64,000 nucleotides of DNA, taken from assembly GCA_023955335.1 (NCBI GenBank), contig JAGSGF010000007.1, forward strand, positions 29,746 through 93,745. The letters run 5' to 3'. Each line of letters opens with the position of its first letter. Position 1 is the first letter of the stretch. The stretch comes from Yoonia sp. Lineage in GTDB: Bacteria; Pseudomonadota; Alphaproteobacteria; Rhodobacterales; Rhodobacteraceae. The notes beneath the pieces were generated by a model. The model saw nothing but the letters and a program-made list of their open reading frames with translations. It did not search any database and was not told the DNA's origin. Below, piece by piece: positions 8,839 through 17,348 of this stretch. The position numbers and the translations under genes were made by a program.

Positions 8839-8902
8839 TGGACCACATTGGCTGCGCAATTGGGGGGTTGCAAGGCAAGGTCGCCATAAGGCATGAAAAC
8901 CT

Positions 8903-9349
8903 ATGACATTTACCAGCCATATGGATGCGGCCATGGCCGAGGCAATCGCGGCGGGGGACCGTGGCGAAGTGCCTGTTGGTGCCGTGATCGTCGGACCGCA
9001 AGGGGTTGTTTCCAAAGCCGGAAACCGAACAAGAGAGCTGAATGATCCGACGGCTCATGCCGAGGTCTTGGCGATCCGTGCGGCGTGTCAGGCGCTGGGG
9101 CAGCGGCTATCGGGCTTTGATCTTTACGTTACCTTAGAGCCGTGTCCGATGTGTGCCGCCGCCATTTCCAATGCGCGGATCGGCCGACTGTATTACGCAG
9201 CGTCAGACCCAAAGTCAGGAGGCATTGCACAGGGCCCACGCGTGTTTTCCCATGCCCAGTGTCATCACAAGCCCGAGGTTTACGATGGCATCGGCGCCGC
9301 AGCGTCAGAGGCGTTATTGCGTGATTTCTTCGCCAAACAGCGCGGATGA
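8903..9349 (+). CDS. tadA: tRNA adenosine(34) deaminase
   Basis: Deaminates A34 of tRNA-Arg(ACG) to inosine. The 148-residue protein shows the cytidine/deoxycytidylate deaminase zinc site: HAE at residues 52-54 (H52 ligand, E54 proton shuttle) and PCPMC at 80-84 (C81 and C84 ligands). Length is normal for TadA. The ATG at 8903 is preceded by an AAGG-like site; a second ATG at residue 7 is possible. It is transcribed divergently from the broken methyltransferase gene. Confidence 0.95.
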   Translation: MTFTSHMDAAMAEAIAAGDRGEVPVGAVIVGPQGVVSKAGNRTRELNDPTAHAEVLAIRAACQALGQRLSGFDLYVTLEPCPMCAAAISNARIGRLYYAASDPKSGGIAQGPRVFSHAQCHHKPEVYDGIGAAASEALLRDFFAKQRG

Positions 9350-9438
9350 TCGGCGGAAGTATCGCATGCGGCGCTAAGTCGCTTGTGAATGTGCGCTTGC
9401 TTGTCATATCCCGTTTTTGGAATGTTTAACTTGATAGG

Positions 9439-10023
9439 ATGGCCGTAATGCAAAAGCGAACAGTCGGGCTCGTGGCCCTTGGTGCGGTCGTGCTGATTGC
9501 GGGCAGCGCGTTTGTCGGGGTGCGGTCCATGGGTGGCATGCATAATACGATGTCAAACCTGATGGGTGAAAAGATGATACATAATGTCATCGGCACCCCG
9601 ATGCTGAACGGCGTCGATACGCAAGATCACGAGGTTGCTGAATTGCGTGCCATGTTCGAGAACCACAAAGAACTGACACGGAAGGTTGAAAATCTGCCCG
9701 ACGGTATCCGCACAGTGACCGAGACTGACAACCCAGATTTGCGCGAATTGCTTGTCAGCCACGTCGCGGGCATGATCCAGCGCGTCGATGACAAGCGTGA
9801 CCCTCAAATCCCAATCCAAAGCCAAACCTTGGATGTGTTGTTCGAAAATCCAGAGGCTCTGGTGACCGAGATTGAAATGACGGCGACGGGGATCGCCGTT
9901 GTGCAAACGTCAGATGATCCTGCCGTCGTCGCAGCCTTGCAAACACATGCCGCTGAGGTCAGCGACTTGGCGGCGCGCGGTATGCAATCGGCCCATGAGG
10001 CGATGCAAGCGCGTAACCATTAA
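9439..10023 (+). CDS. Membrane-anchored conserved protein with two internal repeats, function unknown
   Basis: A 194-residue protein with one hydrophobic N-terminal segment (about residues 8-28) that is an anchor or uncleaved signal, followed by a soluble, probably periplasmic part. Residues about 72-119 and 134-181 align without gaps as two copies of one unit: each has FEN near its start, then GI, a T/S-D-N/D-P turn, and a Leu/His/Ala-rich helix containing LxxHxA. I recognise no named family. It stands alone between tadA and the convergent DUF2189 gene, with 89 bases before it. Confidence 0.7.
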   Translation: MAVMQKRTVGLVALGAVVLIAGSAFVGVRSMGGMHNTMSNLMGEKMIHNVIGTPMLNGVDTQDHEVAELRAMFENHKELTRKVENLPDGIRTVTETDNPDLRELLVSHVAGMIQRVDDKRDPQIPIQSQTLDVLFENPEALVTEIEMTATGIAVVQTSDDPAVVAALQTHAAEVSDLAARGMQSAHEAMQARNH

Positions 10024-10787
10024 GGGCGCGTTACGGCCTTATAGAGGTGCCATGTTGCGTGGCCCAAAATCGGCATCGCGATGAACAGGCCTAAAAAGGC
10101 GGGAATCATCGCGATGATCGTGACTGTGCCGATGAATGCACCCCAGCCAAAATAGATGACCGGCCGTGCACGCACGGCTTGGAAGGATGTGATCATCGCA
10201 GTCACAAAATCCACGTCGCGGTCAAGAAACATGGGCATACCCAGTACGGACAGCGCAAAGGTCAGACCTGCGAAAGCCGCACCAACAACGGTACCAAACC
10301 CGAACATTTTTAAACCGTTAGTGGAAAAGTAGACTTCTGTGGACCCGGACACATTTGTCATGGGCGAGAGTCCCAAGAACAGAGCAAAGATCATATGGCC
10401 AAGGAAAAACCAAAACAAAAATAAGATCACGAGGATTACTGCAAGCCACGGCAATTGCCCAACTTTATGTGCCCAGACGACGCCTGTAATTTCGCGCAGG
10501 TTCAACGGCTCACCTGCGGCGCGTCTGCGGCTGGTCTCGTAGAGCCCAAGGGCCGCAAATGCCCCGATAAGTGGGAAGCCCATGACGGCCAGTACGAGCC
10601 AGAATGTTGTCCCTGTGGTATAGGTAATCCATGCCATGATTAGACCCACAAAGACGTAAAAACTGGCGAAGAACAGGCCGGGTACAGGGGCCGCTGCAAA
10701 GTCTTTTGCACCGGCGCGCAGGCTTTCGCGGATATCTGCCGTCGTGATGGGTCGCACCGATGGCGCACCGTTTGGTCTGTCGTGCAT
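10020..10787 (-). CDS. DUF2189 integral membrane protein
   Basis: The protein has 255 residues from the ATG at 10785-10787, which has an excellent GGGGAGG ribosome binding site a few bases upstream. The same frame stays open for 125 more codons upstream, but that part lacks membrane segments and is better explained as non-coding or decayed sequence. About six hydrophobic segments cover most of the protein, with the DUF2189 region (DFVTAMITSFQAVRARP near the C-terminal third). Function is unknown. Its end overlaps the convergent two-repeat gene by four bases. Confidence 0.85.
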   Translation of the reverse strand: MHDRPNGAPSVRPITTADIRESLRAGAKDFAAAPVPGLFFASFYVFVGLIMAWITYTTGTTFWLVLAVMGFPLIGAFAALGLYETSRRRAAGEPLNLREITGVVWAHKVGQLPWLAVILVILFLFWFFLGHMIFALFLGLSPMTNVSGSTEVYFSTNGLKMFGFGTVVGAAFAGLTFALSVLGMPMFLDRDVDFVTAMITSFQAVRARPVIYFGWGAFIGTVTIIAMIPAFLGLFIAMPILGHATWHLYKAVTRP

Positions 10788-11244
10788 TGCTGGCCTCCCC
10801 GATGTTGCAGCTATGCGATTTGACCCTGATGCGGGCGTCTCTGCATTGACCTGGATCAAGGTGGTGGGTGCCAAAACGGGCAGCACGGGGTGGCCTGTTT
10901 CGATTTGCGACCGCAGCCAAGCGATGTACGCTTGGGGTAGAGTGCGCAGTATCTGACCTGGATAGATCTTGTCAGGGTGTGTCAGCATTGGCTTTGCCCA
11001 TGGTTTCTTGATCACACGCTTTGCCCGCATCTTTTTGCAAGGCTCCAAAGCCCATGGACGTAACCGCGCAGTATTCAGTTCCGGCGATATTTGCCAAACA
11101 TGGTTAATATTGCTGAACTGTCCCGAAAATACACAGTGTGCGTAATGATAAACTTGCGCCAAAATTCCCTGTCCAACCCTTGCAGGGCGGGGGCCGCGCG
11201 GGTAAACGCGAGGTCAAACTTATCCCCCATCCGGAGGCCCGCCC
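10788..11244. other. Intergenic stretch with a possible LysM-domain remnant
   Basis: 457 bases between the divergent DUF2189 and gatC genes. On the minus strand, in frame with DUF2189, 10935-10991 encodes PMLTHPDKIYPGQILRTLP, which resembles the C-terminal half of a LysM peptidoglycan-binding module (NP..I..PD.IYPGQ.L.IP). No complete LysM domain, signal peptide or good start accompanies it, so a decayed gene is the simplest reading. The promoters of gatC and DUF2189 should also lie here, but I cannot place them. Confidence 0.35.
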
Positions 11245-11532
11245 ATGTCGATCGACACCGAAACCGCCCGCCGCGTCGCCAAATTGGCCCGCATCAAGGT
11301 CGAAGATGACGCGTTGCCAGCACTGGCGCAGGAGTTTTCGGCCATTCTGGGCTTTATTGAACAACTCAACGAAGTTGACGTAGAGGGCATTGAGCCAATG
11401 ACGTCTGTCACCCCGCAGCGCCTCAAGCGCCGCAAGGATGTGGTGACGGATGGCAACCAGCAGGCCGCCGTGTTGAAAAACGCCCCTGATGCCCGTGAAG
11501 GGTTTTTTGCTGTGCCTAAGGTGGTTGAATAA
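11245..11532 (+). CDS. gatC: Aspartyl/glutamyl-tRNA amidotransferase subunit C
   Basis: The small subunit (95 residues) of the GatCAB complex, which converts misacylated Glu-tRNA(Gln) and Asp-tRNA(Asn) into Gln-tRNA and Asn-tRNA. The typical GatC pattern is present: VAKLARI near the N-terminus and an [15 protein letters not shown] helix. A CGGAGG site precedes the ATG. The last base of its stop codon is the first base of gatA, so the two are coupled. gatB is not in this window. Confidence 0.95.
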   Translation: MSIDTETARRVAKLARIKVEDDALPALAQEFSAILGFIEQLNEVDVEGIEPMTSVTPQRLKRRKDVVTDGNQQAAVLKNAPDAREGFFAVPKVVE

Positions 11533-13013
11533 TGACTGATTTGTCCAAGCTAACGATCGCCTCTGCCCGTGACGCACTGCGCAAGGGTGATATGTCTTCC
11601 GCCGAATTGACCAATGCCTATCTGGGCGCGATTGAAGGCGCTGGCGCATTGAACGCCTATGTCCATCACACGCCCGAGATCGCAAAAGCACAAGCCGCCG
11701 CTGCTGACGCAAGGATTAAATCCGGCGATGCGCCTGATATGTGCGGTATTCCACTGGGCATCAAAGATTTGTTCTGCACCAAAGGTGTCCCGTCGCAGGC
11801 CGCGTCGGGCATCCTTGCCGGCTTTAAGCCCGCGTATGAATCCACAGTCACAACCCAGTTGTTTGACGCAGGTGCGGTGATGTTGGGTAAGCTCAACATG
11901 GACGAATTCGCCATGGGGTCTTCCAACGAAACTTCTGTTTATGGCGACGCCGTGAACCCGTGGAAGTTTGATGACCGCGAATTGACCCCGGGTGGATCGT
12001 CCGGTGGGTCTGCTGCTGCTGTTGCGGCTGATCTTTGCCTTGGTGCCACAGGGACCGACACAGGTGGGTCGATCCGTCAGCCTGCTGCCTTCACGGGCAT
12101 TACCGGCATTAAGCCAACATATGGTCGTGTGTCCCGTTGGGGTGTCGTCGCGTTTGCGTCATCCCTTGATCAGGCTGGTCCGATGACCAAAGACGTCCGC
12201 GACAGCGCCATTATGCTCGAGGCGATGTGTGGTCACGATCCAAAAGACAGCACCAGCATGGACCTGGCAGTGCCTAATTTCGAGGCCGCTTTGACGGGTG
12301 ATATCAAAGGCAAGGTCATTGGTATTCCAAAAGAATATCGCATGGACGGTCTGCCTGTAGCGATTGAAAAGCTATGGGAAGACGGTACTGCAATGCTAAA
12401 GGACGCGGGCGCGATCATTCGCGAAATCACGCTGCCGCATACCAAGTACGCTTTGCCTGCGTATTATGTGATTGCCCCAGCTGAGGCGTCGTCGAACCTT
12501 GCGCGCTATGATGGTGTGCGCTTTGGCCACCGTGCCAAGCTCGACGCTGGTGACGGTATCACCGAGATGTATGAAAAGACCCGCGCCGAAGGCTTTGGCG
12601 CCGAGGTGCAGCGCCGCGTGATGGTTGGGACTTACGTTCTGTCTGCCGGGTTCTATGATGCCTATTACAACCGCGCCCGTAAGGTCCGTGCGTTGATCAA
12701 GCGTGACTTTGATCAGGTGTTTGCGGCTGGTGTCGATGCAATCCTGACGCCTGCGACGCCGTCTGCTGCGTTTGGACTTGGTGAAATGGTCGATGCCGAT
12801 CCGATCCAGATGTATCTGAACGATGTGTTCACCGTGACAGTCAACCTTGCAGGTCTGCCCGGTATTGCTGTGCCTGCTGGTTTGGATGCCAATGGCTTGC
12901 CGCTTGGCCTGCAGTTGATTGGTCGTCCGTGGGAAGAGGGCGATCTGCTGAATGTCGCCTATGCACTTGAGCAGGCTGCTGGATTTGTGGCCAAGCCGCA
13001 AAAGTGGTGGTAG
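11532..13013 (+). CDS. gatA: Aspartyl/glutamyl-tRNA amidotransferase subunit A
   Basis: The amidase subunit (493 residues) that hydrolyses glutamine to supply ammonia for tRNA-dependent transamidation. The Ser-cisSer-Lys triad is visible: K78 in [11 protein letters not shown]156 in GGSSGGS and S180 in [10 protein letters not shown]. Length is normal. It overlaps gatC by one base. Confidence 0.97.
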   Translation: MTDLSKLTIASARDALRKGDMSSAELTNAYLGAIEGAGALNAYVHHTPEIAKAQAAAADARIKSGDAPDMCGIPLGIKDLFCTKGVPSQAASGILAGFKPAYESTVTTQLFDAGAVMLGKLNMDEFAMGSSNETSVYGDAVNPWKFDDRELTPGGSSGGSAAAVAADLCLGATGTDTGGSIRQPAAFTGITGIKPTYGRVSRWGVVAFASSLDQAGPMTKDVRDSAIMLEAMCGHDPKDSTSMDLAVPNFEAALTGDIKGKVIGIPKEYRMDGLPVAIEKLWEDGTAMLKDAGAIIREITLPHTKYALPAYYVIAPAEASSNLARYDGVRFGHRAKLDAGDGITEMYEKTRAEGFGAEVQRRVMVGTYVLSAGFYDAYYNRARKVRALIKRDFDQVFAAGVDAILTPATPSAAFGLGEMVDADPIQMYLNDVFTVTVNLAGLPGIAVPAGLDANGLPLGLQLIGRPWEEGDLLNVAYALEQAAGFVAKPQKWW

Positions 13014-13050
13014 AGCCCGTAAAACCGTTGGTTTAGAATAGGTGAGTATC

Positions 13051-13761
13051 GTGAAAGCACTTGGATTTGCAGTAATCGGAATGGTCATTTTGCAGGCCTG
13101 TACCCCGCCGGTTCCTGCAAGCAATGCAGGACCGGGATTTAAAAGCGCTACCGATTTTGCCATGGAACGTGCCCGCCGTGATGCCGCCTTGGCTGCATCC
13201 GGCTCCACGACATTCACCGCCTCTACGCCTGTTCAAACGGGTGGGATTGGATCGTCTGATCTGGCCGCTGCTGGCATCGGTCAAGCGGCGCCTATCGGTG
13301 CGCCGTTGTCGGCGATGACGCAAACGGTTGATGTCGCTGCTACTGCGCCTGCACTGGCCGCCAACAATGGCGCCATTTCGGACGAGCAAGATTTTGACGC
13401 TGTTGCGAATCGCGAATCGATTGCGTCGGATGCGCAGCGGCGCGCAGCCCAAGCCGCAGTCCGTGAGCAGGTCCAACCAACTACACTGCCGACCCGGCCT
13501 GCAAACACGGGCCCCAATATTGTTGAGTATGCATTAAATGCACCCAACCGGATGGGCCAAGAATGGTACTCGCGGTCCATCTTTGCGACCCAAGGCCGGT
13601 TTCAGCGCAATTGTGTGAAATACATGTCGCCGGATGCCGCGCAGCGCGACTTTTTGGCAAGTGGCGGTCCTGACCGCGACCGCAAAGGCCTTGATCCTGA
13701 TGGCGATGGCTTTGCCTGCGGGTGGGATCCTGCACCGTTCTTGTTGGCAGCAGGCCACTGA
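13051..13761 (+). CDS. Lipoprotein with C-terminal Excalibur-like DxDxDG motif
   Basis: A 236-residue predicted lipoprotein. I chose the GTG at 13051 because AGGTGAG at 13040-13046 is then a well-spaced ribosome binding site; a GTG at 13042 is the alternative. The lipobox ILQAC gives C17. A long Ala/Thr/Pro-rich low-complexity region (about residues 25-150) leads to a compact C-terminal part with CVKYMSPDAAQRDFLASGG and DPDGDGFACGWDP, an acidic loop resembling the calcium-binding Excalibur motif. It lies between gatA and the amidase, both on the same strand. Role unknown; an envelope location is likely. Confidence 0.75.
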   Translation: MKALGFAVIGMVILQACTPPVPASNAGPGFKSATDFAMERARRDAALAASGSTTFTASTPVQTGGIGSSDLAAAGIGQAAPIGAPLSAMTQTVDVAATAPALAANNGAISDEQDFDAVANRESIASDAQRRAAQAAVREQVQPTTLPTRPANTGPNIVEYALNAPNRMGQEWYSRSIFATQGRFQRNCVKYMSPDAAQRDFLASGGPDRDRKGLDPDGDGFACGWDPAPFLLAAGH

Positions 13762-14441
13762 CACGCCTTACCCACCCGTCGCCCAATTTTGGGCCGCGCA
13801 AGGGGGGGGCTGTGCCGTCGATCATCGTTATTCATTATACCGCCATGCCGGACACGGCGGCAGCCTGCCGCACGCTGTGCAACCCTGACAACGAAGTCTC
13901 GGCCCATTACCTGATCGCCCCTGATGGGGAGGTCATGTCGCTTGTCGCCGAGGATATGCGCGCGTGGCATGCGGGCGCTGGGCGGTGGGGCGATGTAACC
14001 GATGTGAACTCTGCGTCCATTGGCATTGAACTGTCGAATGACGGGTATTCGCCATTCTCTGCGCCGCTGATGGATAGCCTCAGCGATCTGCTTGCAGGCA
14101 TGATGAGCCGCTGGGATATTCCGGCGCATTGCGTCATTGGGCACGCCGACATGGCGCCAGGCCGCAAGATCGACCCTGGCGTGCGATTCGACTGGCAGCG
14201 CTTGGGGCGGATGGGCTTGGCTGTCTGGCCGAACCCTGTTGATCCGGCGGCTTTGGATCAGTTTGTTCCGCTGATGCACCGTGCGGGATTTACCGCGACC
14301 AATGACCCTGATCTGGCGCTGCACTGCTTCCGTTTGCATTACCGTCCGCATGCCCATGGGCCGCTGTGTGCGGCTGATATGGCCTTGCTTACTGATCTGG
14401 CACAGCGATTCCCCGTTGACGCAAAGCCGCCCACCACGTAG
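13722..14441 (+). CDS. N-acetylmuramoyl-L-alanine amidase (Amidase_2, AmpD-like)
   Basis: A zinc amidase that cuts the bond between MurNAc and L-Ala in peptidoglycan or in muropeptides. Ligands visible from the GTG start at 13722 are H38 in VIHYTAM, H141 in GHADMAPGRK and D151. K149 is the usual helper. The start is uncertain: the family N-terminus (HPSPNFGPR) begins near residue 18, there is no ATG before it, and 13722 lies inside the preceding gene; a CTG at 13758 overlapping that gene's stop is an alternative. An eight-G run at 13802-13809 lies in the N-terminal coding region. No signal peptide is seen, so a cytoplasmic recycling enzyme is the better guess. Confidence 0.85.
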   Translation: MGSCTVLVGSRPLTRLTHPSPNFGPRKGGAVPSIIVIHYTAMPDTAAACRTLCNPDNEVSAHYLIAPDGEVMSLVAEDMRAWHAGAGRWGDVTDVNSASIGIELSNDGYSPFSAPLMDSLSDLLAGMMSRWDIPAHCVIGHADMAPGRKIDPGVRFDWQRLGRMGLAVWPNPVDPAALDQFVPLMHRAGFTATNDPDLALHCFRLHYRPHAHGPLCAADMALLTDLAQRFPVDAKPPTT

Positions 14442-14451
14442 CAGCGGCAAT

Positions 14452-14823
14452 GCGGGTGGTCGGATGGTCGCGGGGTGGCAACATCTCGAGGAAAGTCCGG
14501 ACTCCAAGAAAAGCACGGTGCTGGGTAACACCCAGCGGGGGTAACCCTAGGGAAAGCGCCACAGAGAACAGACTGCCTTCTATATGGAGGTAAAGGTGAA
14601 ACGGTGGGGTAAGAGCCCACCGCGGATGTGGTAACACAGACGGCACGGCAAGCCCCACCGGGAGCAATGCCAAATAGGGGGCTCGTGTCGCTTGCGACGT
14701 GGGTGCTTGGACCACAGAGACCCGGGTTGGCAGCTAGAGGCTGGTTGGTAACAATCAGTCTAGATGAATGATCATCTCGGGGCGGCAACGCCCTAGACAA
14801 AATCCGGCTTACAGACCACCCGC
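14452..14823 (+). ncRNA. rnpB: RNase P RNA, bacterial type A
   Basis: The catalytic RNA that matures tRNA 5' ends. The ends pair: GCGGGTGGTC at 14452-14461 with GACCACCCGC at 14814-14823, forming helix P1. Conserved core elements follow in order: GAGGAAAGTCCGGACTCC, GGGTAAC, AGGGAAAGCGCCACAGAGA with its ACAGA core, and GAAACGGTGGGG. The 3' part has ATCCGGCTTACAGACC. Length of about 372 nt fits alphaproteobacterial RNase P. It starts just after the amidase stop. Confidence 0.95.
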
Positions 14824-14864
14824 ACTTTTATACGCCGCTGTGTCGCCGTTGCGGCGCTTTGCGG

Positions 14865-14892
14865 TTGACTCGGCACCGCACGCGGGTAAAAG
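14865..14892 (+). promoter_or_regulatory. Putative sigma-70 promoter of rpmG
   Basis: TTGACT at 14865-14870 and TAAAAG at 14887-14892 are separated by 16 bases and lie about 65 bases before rpmG. A small GC hairpin at 14844-14856 just before it may help end rnpB transcription. Confidence 0.45.
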
Positions 14893-14956
14893 GCAGCTTA
14901 AATAGATATGAAAGCGTCGCGCATTGCGTGGCCCTAACCCAAAAGAGAGATGAGAC

Positions 14957-15124
14957 ATGGCGAAGCCTACCACCATCAAAATCCGCCTGAACTCCACTGC
15001 GGGGACTGGCCATTTCTACGTAACGAAGAAAAACGCCCGTACCATGACCGAGAAAATGGTTGTGCGTAAGTATGACCCGGTTGTACGCAAGCACGTGGAA
15101 TACAAAGAAGGCAAGATCAAGTAA
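14957..15124 (+). CDS. rpmG: 50S ribosomal protein L33
   Basis: A 55-residue basic ribosomal protein of the large subunit. It begins [11 protein letters not shown] and contains the L33 pattern [11 protein letters not shown]...[10 protein letters not shown]. It is the cysteine-free form usual in proteobacteria, without zinc-ribbon CxxC pairs. An AGAGAGATGAG purine stretch precedes the ATG. It is followed by a strong terminator at 15153-15181, so it is a single-gene unit. Confidence 0.97.
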   Translation: MAKPTTIKIRLNSTAGTGHFYVTKKNARTMTEKMVVRKYDPVVRKHVEYKEGKIK

Positions 15125-15152
15125 CTGATCGCCTCTTATTCGAATTTGAAAA

Positions 15153-15181
15153 GGGTCGTGCAGAAATGCGCGGCCCTTTTT
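15153..15181 (+). terminator. Rho-independent terminator of rpmG
   Basis: A nine-base-pair stem (15153-15161 with 15168-15176, including G-U pairs), loop AGAAAT, then five Ts at 15177-15181. Confidence 0.88.
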
Positions 15182-15217
15182 GCTGTGGTGTGAACGGTTG
15201 TCATTTAGCCAATCAAC

Positions 15218-15251
15218 AAAAAAACGGGGCCGGTGCATCAGCACCGGCCCC
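15218..15251 (-). terminator. Rho-independent terminator of the YccA/BI-1 gene
   Basis: A perfect 11-base-pair stem (15226-15236 with 15241-15251) with loop ATCA. On the minus strand it is followed by a run of seven Ts (15218-15224). It faces the rpmG terminator in the convergent gap. Confidence 0.92.
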
Positions 15252-15278
15252 ACTATTGTTTCAAACCTGTTGGTTTGA

Positions 15279-15998
15279 TTATTCGCGGCCACCCATGAAC
15301 ATCAGCAGGAACTGGAACATGTTGATGAAATCAAGGTAGAGGCTAATCGCGCCCATAACGGCCGCTTTGCCCAACCATTCGCTATCGCCATGCGAGGCGT
15401 GTGCAATGTAGTCATTCTTGATTTTTTGTGTGTCATAAGCGGTCAGACCAGCAAAGATCAGCACACCAATTGCGGACACAGCGAACATGATCGCTGGGGA
15501 CTGCAGCCAGATATTCACGATCATCGCGACAACCAAACCAATGACGCCCATGATCAAGAAACCACCCCAGCCAGAAATGTCTTTCTTTGTGGTATACCCA
15601 TAAAGCGACAAGCCAGCAAAAGCGATCGACGTGATTAGGAATGTCTGTGCGATCGAAATCCCTGTGTAGACGACAAAGATATAAGACATCGAGACGCCCA
15701 TCATCGCGGAGAACGCGTAAAAGAACAGCTGCGCACCTGCGGCGGACATGCGGTTAAGCATCGCGCTGAACGCGAAAATCATGATTAACGGTGCAAACAT
15801 CACGAGATAACGGGTCATGCCTGTGAACAGCGTTTGCATCAACGCGGCATTATTGCCCACAGCCCATGCGGCCGCGAACGTGAGCAACAGACCTACGGAC
15901 ATTGTGCCGTAGACTTTATTCATATGGGCGCGAAGCCCTTCATCGATCTCAGCAGTGCGAACACTGCCCGCCGTGCGGATCGTATCAAATTGAGCCAT
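15279..15998 (-). CDS. Bax inhibitor-1/YccA family membrane protein
   Basis: A 239-residue integral membrane protein with about seven hydrophobic segments, of the TMBIM/BI-1 family. Bacterial members include YccA, an FtsH-interacting protein, and pH-sensitive calcium leak channels. The family pattern LTAYDTQKIK lies in the C-terminal third, where acidic residues face the pore. It has a single-gene layout, with its own terminator at 15218-15251. Confidence 0.92.
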   Translation of the reverse strand: MAQFDTIRTAGSVRTAEIDEGLRAHMNKVYGTMSVGLLLTFAAAWAVGNNAALMQTLFTGMTRYLVMFAPLIMIFAFSAMLNRMSAAGAQLFFYAFSAMMGVSMSYIFVVYTGISIAQTFLITSIAFAGLSLYGYTTKKDISGWGGFLIMGVIGLVVAMIVNIWLQSPAIMFAVSAIGVLIFAGLTAYDTQKIKNDYIAHASHGDSEWLGKAAVMGAISLYLDFINMFQFLLMFMGGRE

Positions 15999-16138
15999 TT
16001 CAGACCTCCAGTAAGCGCTGTGGTGCCATCAGCGGCAACCTTGCTCACAATATTGGTTGAATTGGCTCTGTTTTCAAGAGGATCAGCGCATACAAGTGGC
16101 GAAAATCCTCTTGATTGTGTTCGAATGTCGCGGTTAGG

Positions 16139-16348
16139 TCACCGTGTCCAATGCGCTGGAGCATCCCAAACGGGCCGTGCAGCCTCTGTGGCGGCTTGTG
16201 CGGCGCTAATCCCGATGTCGCAAAGCTGCTGCGCGTCCAGTCTGGCCAGATCGCGCCGCTGCCGTCCAAGGGCGCGCCACGCGGACAAACGTGTCCAAAG
16301 GTTAGAGCGGGGGCGTGGGGTGCAGATGTTCAGGCTTAGGTCTGACAT
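16139..16348 (-). CDS. DUF1127-family small protein
   Basis: A 69-residue protein. The DUF1127 core is visible: W and basic residues (WRALGRQRRDLARLDAQQL) followed by CDIGIS. Small DUF1127 proteins in alphaproteobacteria are linked to stress, RNA turnover and phosphate responses. It is divergent from the lysR gene, with 114 bases between the two starts. It may be controlled by that regulator (inference). Confidence 0.8.
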   Translation of the reverse strand: MSDLSLNICTPRPRSNLWTRLSAWRALGRQRRDLARLDAQQLCDIGISAAQAATEAARPVWDAPAHWTR

Positions 16349-16462
16349 ATCATGTCCTTTCGTGATGCTATTTCTGATTCATATTTGAATGCTTGATGTA
16401 TTGCGTCTTTCGACATATAAGTGAAACGAATATTTGTTGGGCGATACATCAGGATAATTGAT

Positions 16463-17341
16463 ATGGCGCGAAATCTGGATTTAACGGCCCTGCGGTCCTT
16501 TGTGGCAGTGGCGGACGCGGGTGGGGTCACACGGGCGGCGGGGTTTCTGAACTTGACGCAATCTGCGGTCTCTATGCAGCTCAAGCGATTGGAAGAGGGG
16601 CTTGGCGTTGCGTTGCTAGACAGGTCTGCCCGTACCATTGCGTTGACCCCAATGGGCGAACAATTGTTAAGCTATGCCCGCCGGATGCTAGAGCTGAACG
16701 ACGAAATCTATGGCCGCATGACATCAACCGATTATGAAGGCGAGATCACGGTTGGCGTCCCGCATGACATTATCTACCCCGCAATTCCGCTCGTATTGCA
16801 GCGCTTTGCCCAAGCTTACCCACGTTTGCGGATTAAGCTGTTATCGTCCAACACCAACCAACTTAAGGCGCAACATGCGCGCGGCGATGTGGATTTGATC
16901 CTGACGACTGAACCCGAAGGCACGCCCGGGCATCAGACCCTGACAACACGCAAGATGATCTGGATAGGTGCACCAAACGGGCAGGCGGGGCGGGCGCGTC
17001 CGTTGCGGCTCGCGTTTTCAAGCGTATGTCTATTTCGGACCATCGCACAGCGCAGCTTGGACGCCGCAGGTATTTCTTGGGAAATGGCGATCGAAGGCGA
17101 CGGGCAAACCGCGATTGAGGCGACGGTCAGCGCGGATTTGGCTGTGCACGCAAGCCTTGAGGGGACCGCGCCCAGCTTTCTGTCGCGGATTGATGCCAGC
17201 GCTGGATTGCCGCCTTTGGGCGAGATGGAGATCAATCTTTACCGTGGTGATGCGGGCGCGGGCCCCGCGTTGGATGATCTGGTCGGGATGATTACATCTG
17301 CATACCGCATGGGTCGCTTGCCGCAGGTTGTGTCCGCCTGA
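16463..17341 (+). CDS. LysR-family transcriptional regulator
   Basis: The regulator has 292 residues from the ATG at 16463; a start 14 codons upstream is open but lies outside the family domain, and AGGA at 16451 suits the later start. The winged HTH is at about residues 5-62 (DLTALRSFVAVADAGGVTRA, then LTQSAVSMQLKRLE). The substrate-binding domain spans about 88-285. LysR proteins usually act on the divergent neighbour, here the DUF1127 gene. The effector is unknown. Confidence 0.92.
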   Translation: MARNLDLTALRSFVAVADAGGVTRAAGFLNLTQSAVSMQLKRLEEGLGVALLDRSARTIALTPMGEQLLSYARRMLELNDEIYGRMTSTDYEGEITVGVPHDIIYPAIPLVLQRFAQAYPRLRIKLLSSNTNQLKAQHARGDVDLILTTEPEGTPGHQTLTTRKMIWIGAPNGQAGRARPLRLAFSSVCLFRTIAQRSLDAAGISWEMAIEGDGQTAIEATVSADLAVHASLEGTAPSFLSRIDASAGLPPLGEMEINLYRGDAGAGPALDDLVGMITSAYRMGRLPQVVSA

Positions 17342-17348
17342 TCCCGGC

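Noticed and set aside
10788..11162. N-terminal extension of the DUF2189 protein
   Set aside because: The ATG at 10787 has an excellent ribosome binding site and begins the conserved part. The extension has odd composition and only a LysM-like scrap.
14452..14823. Open frames of 60-150 codons across the RNase P region
   Set aside because: The region is fully explained by the RNA gene. The frames are chance readings on the other strand.
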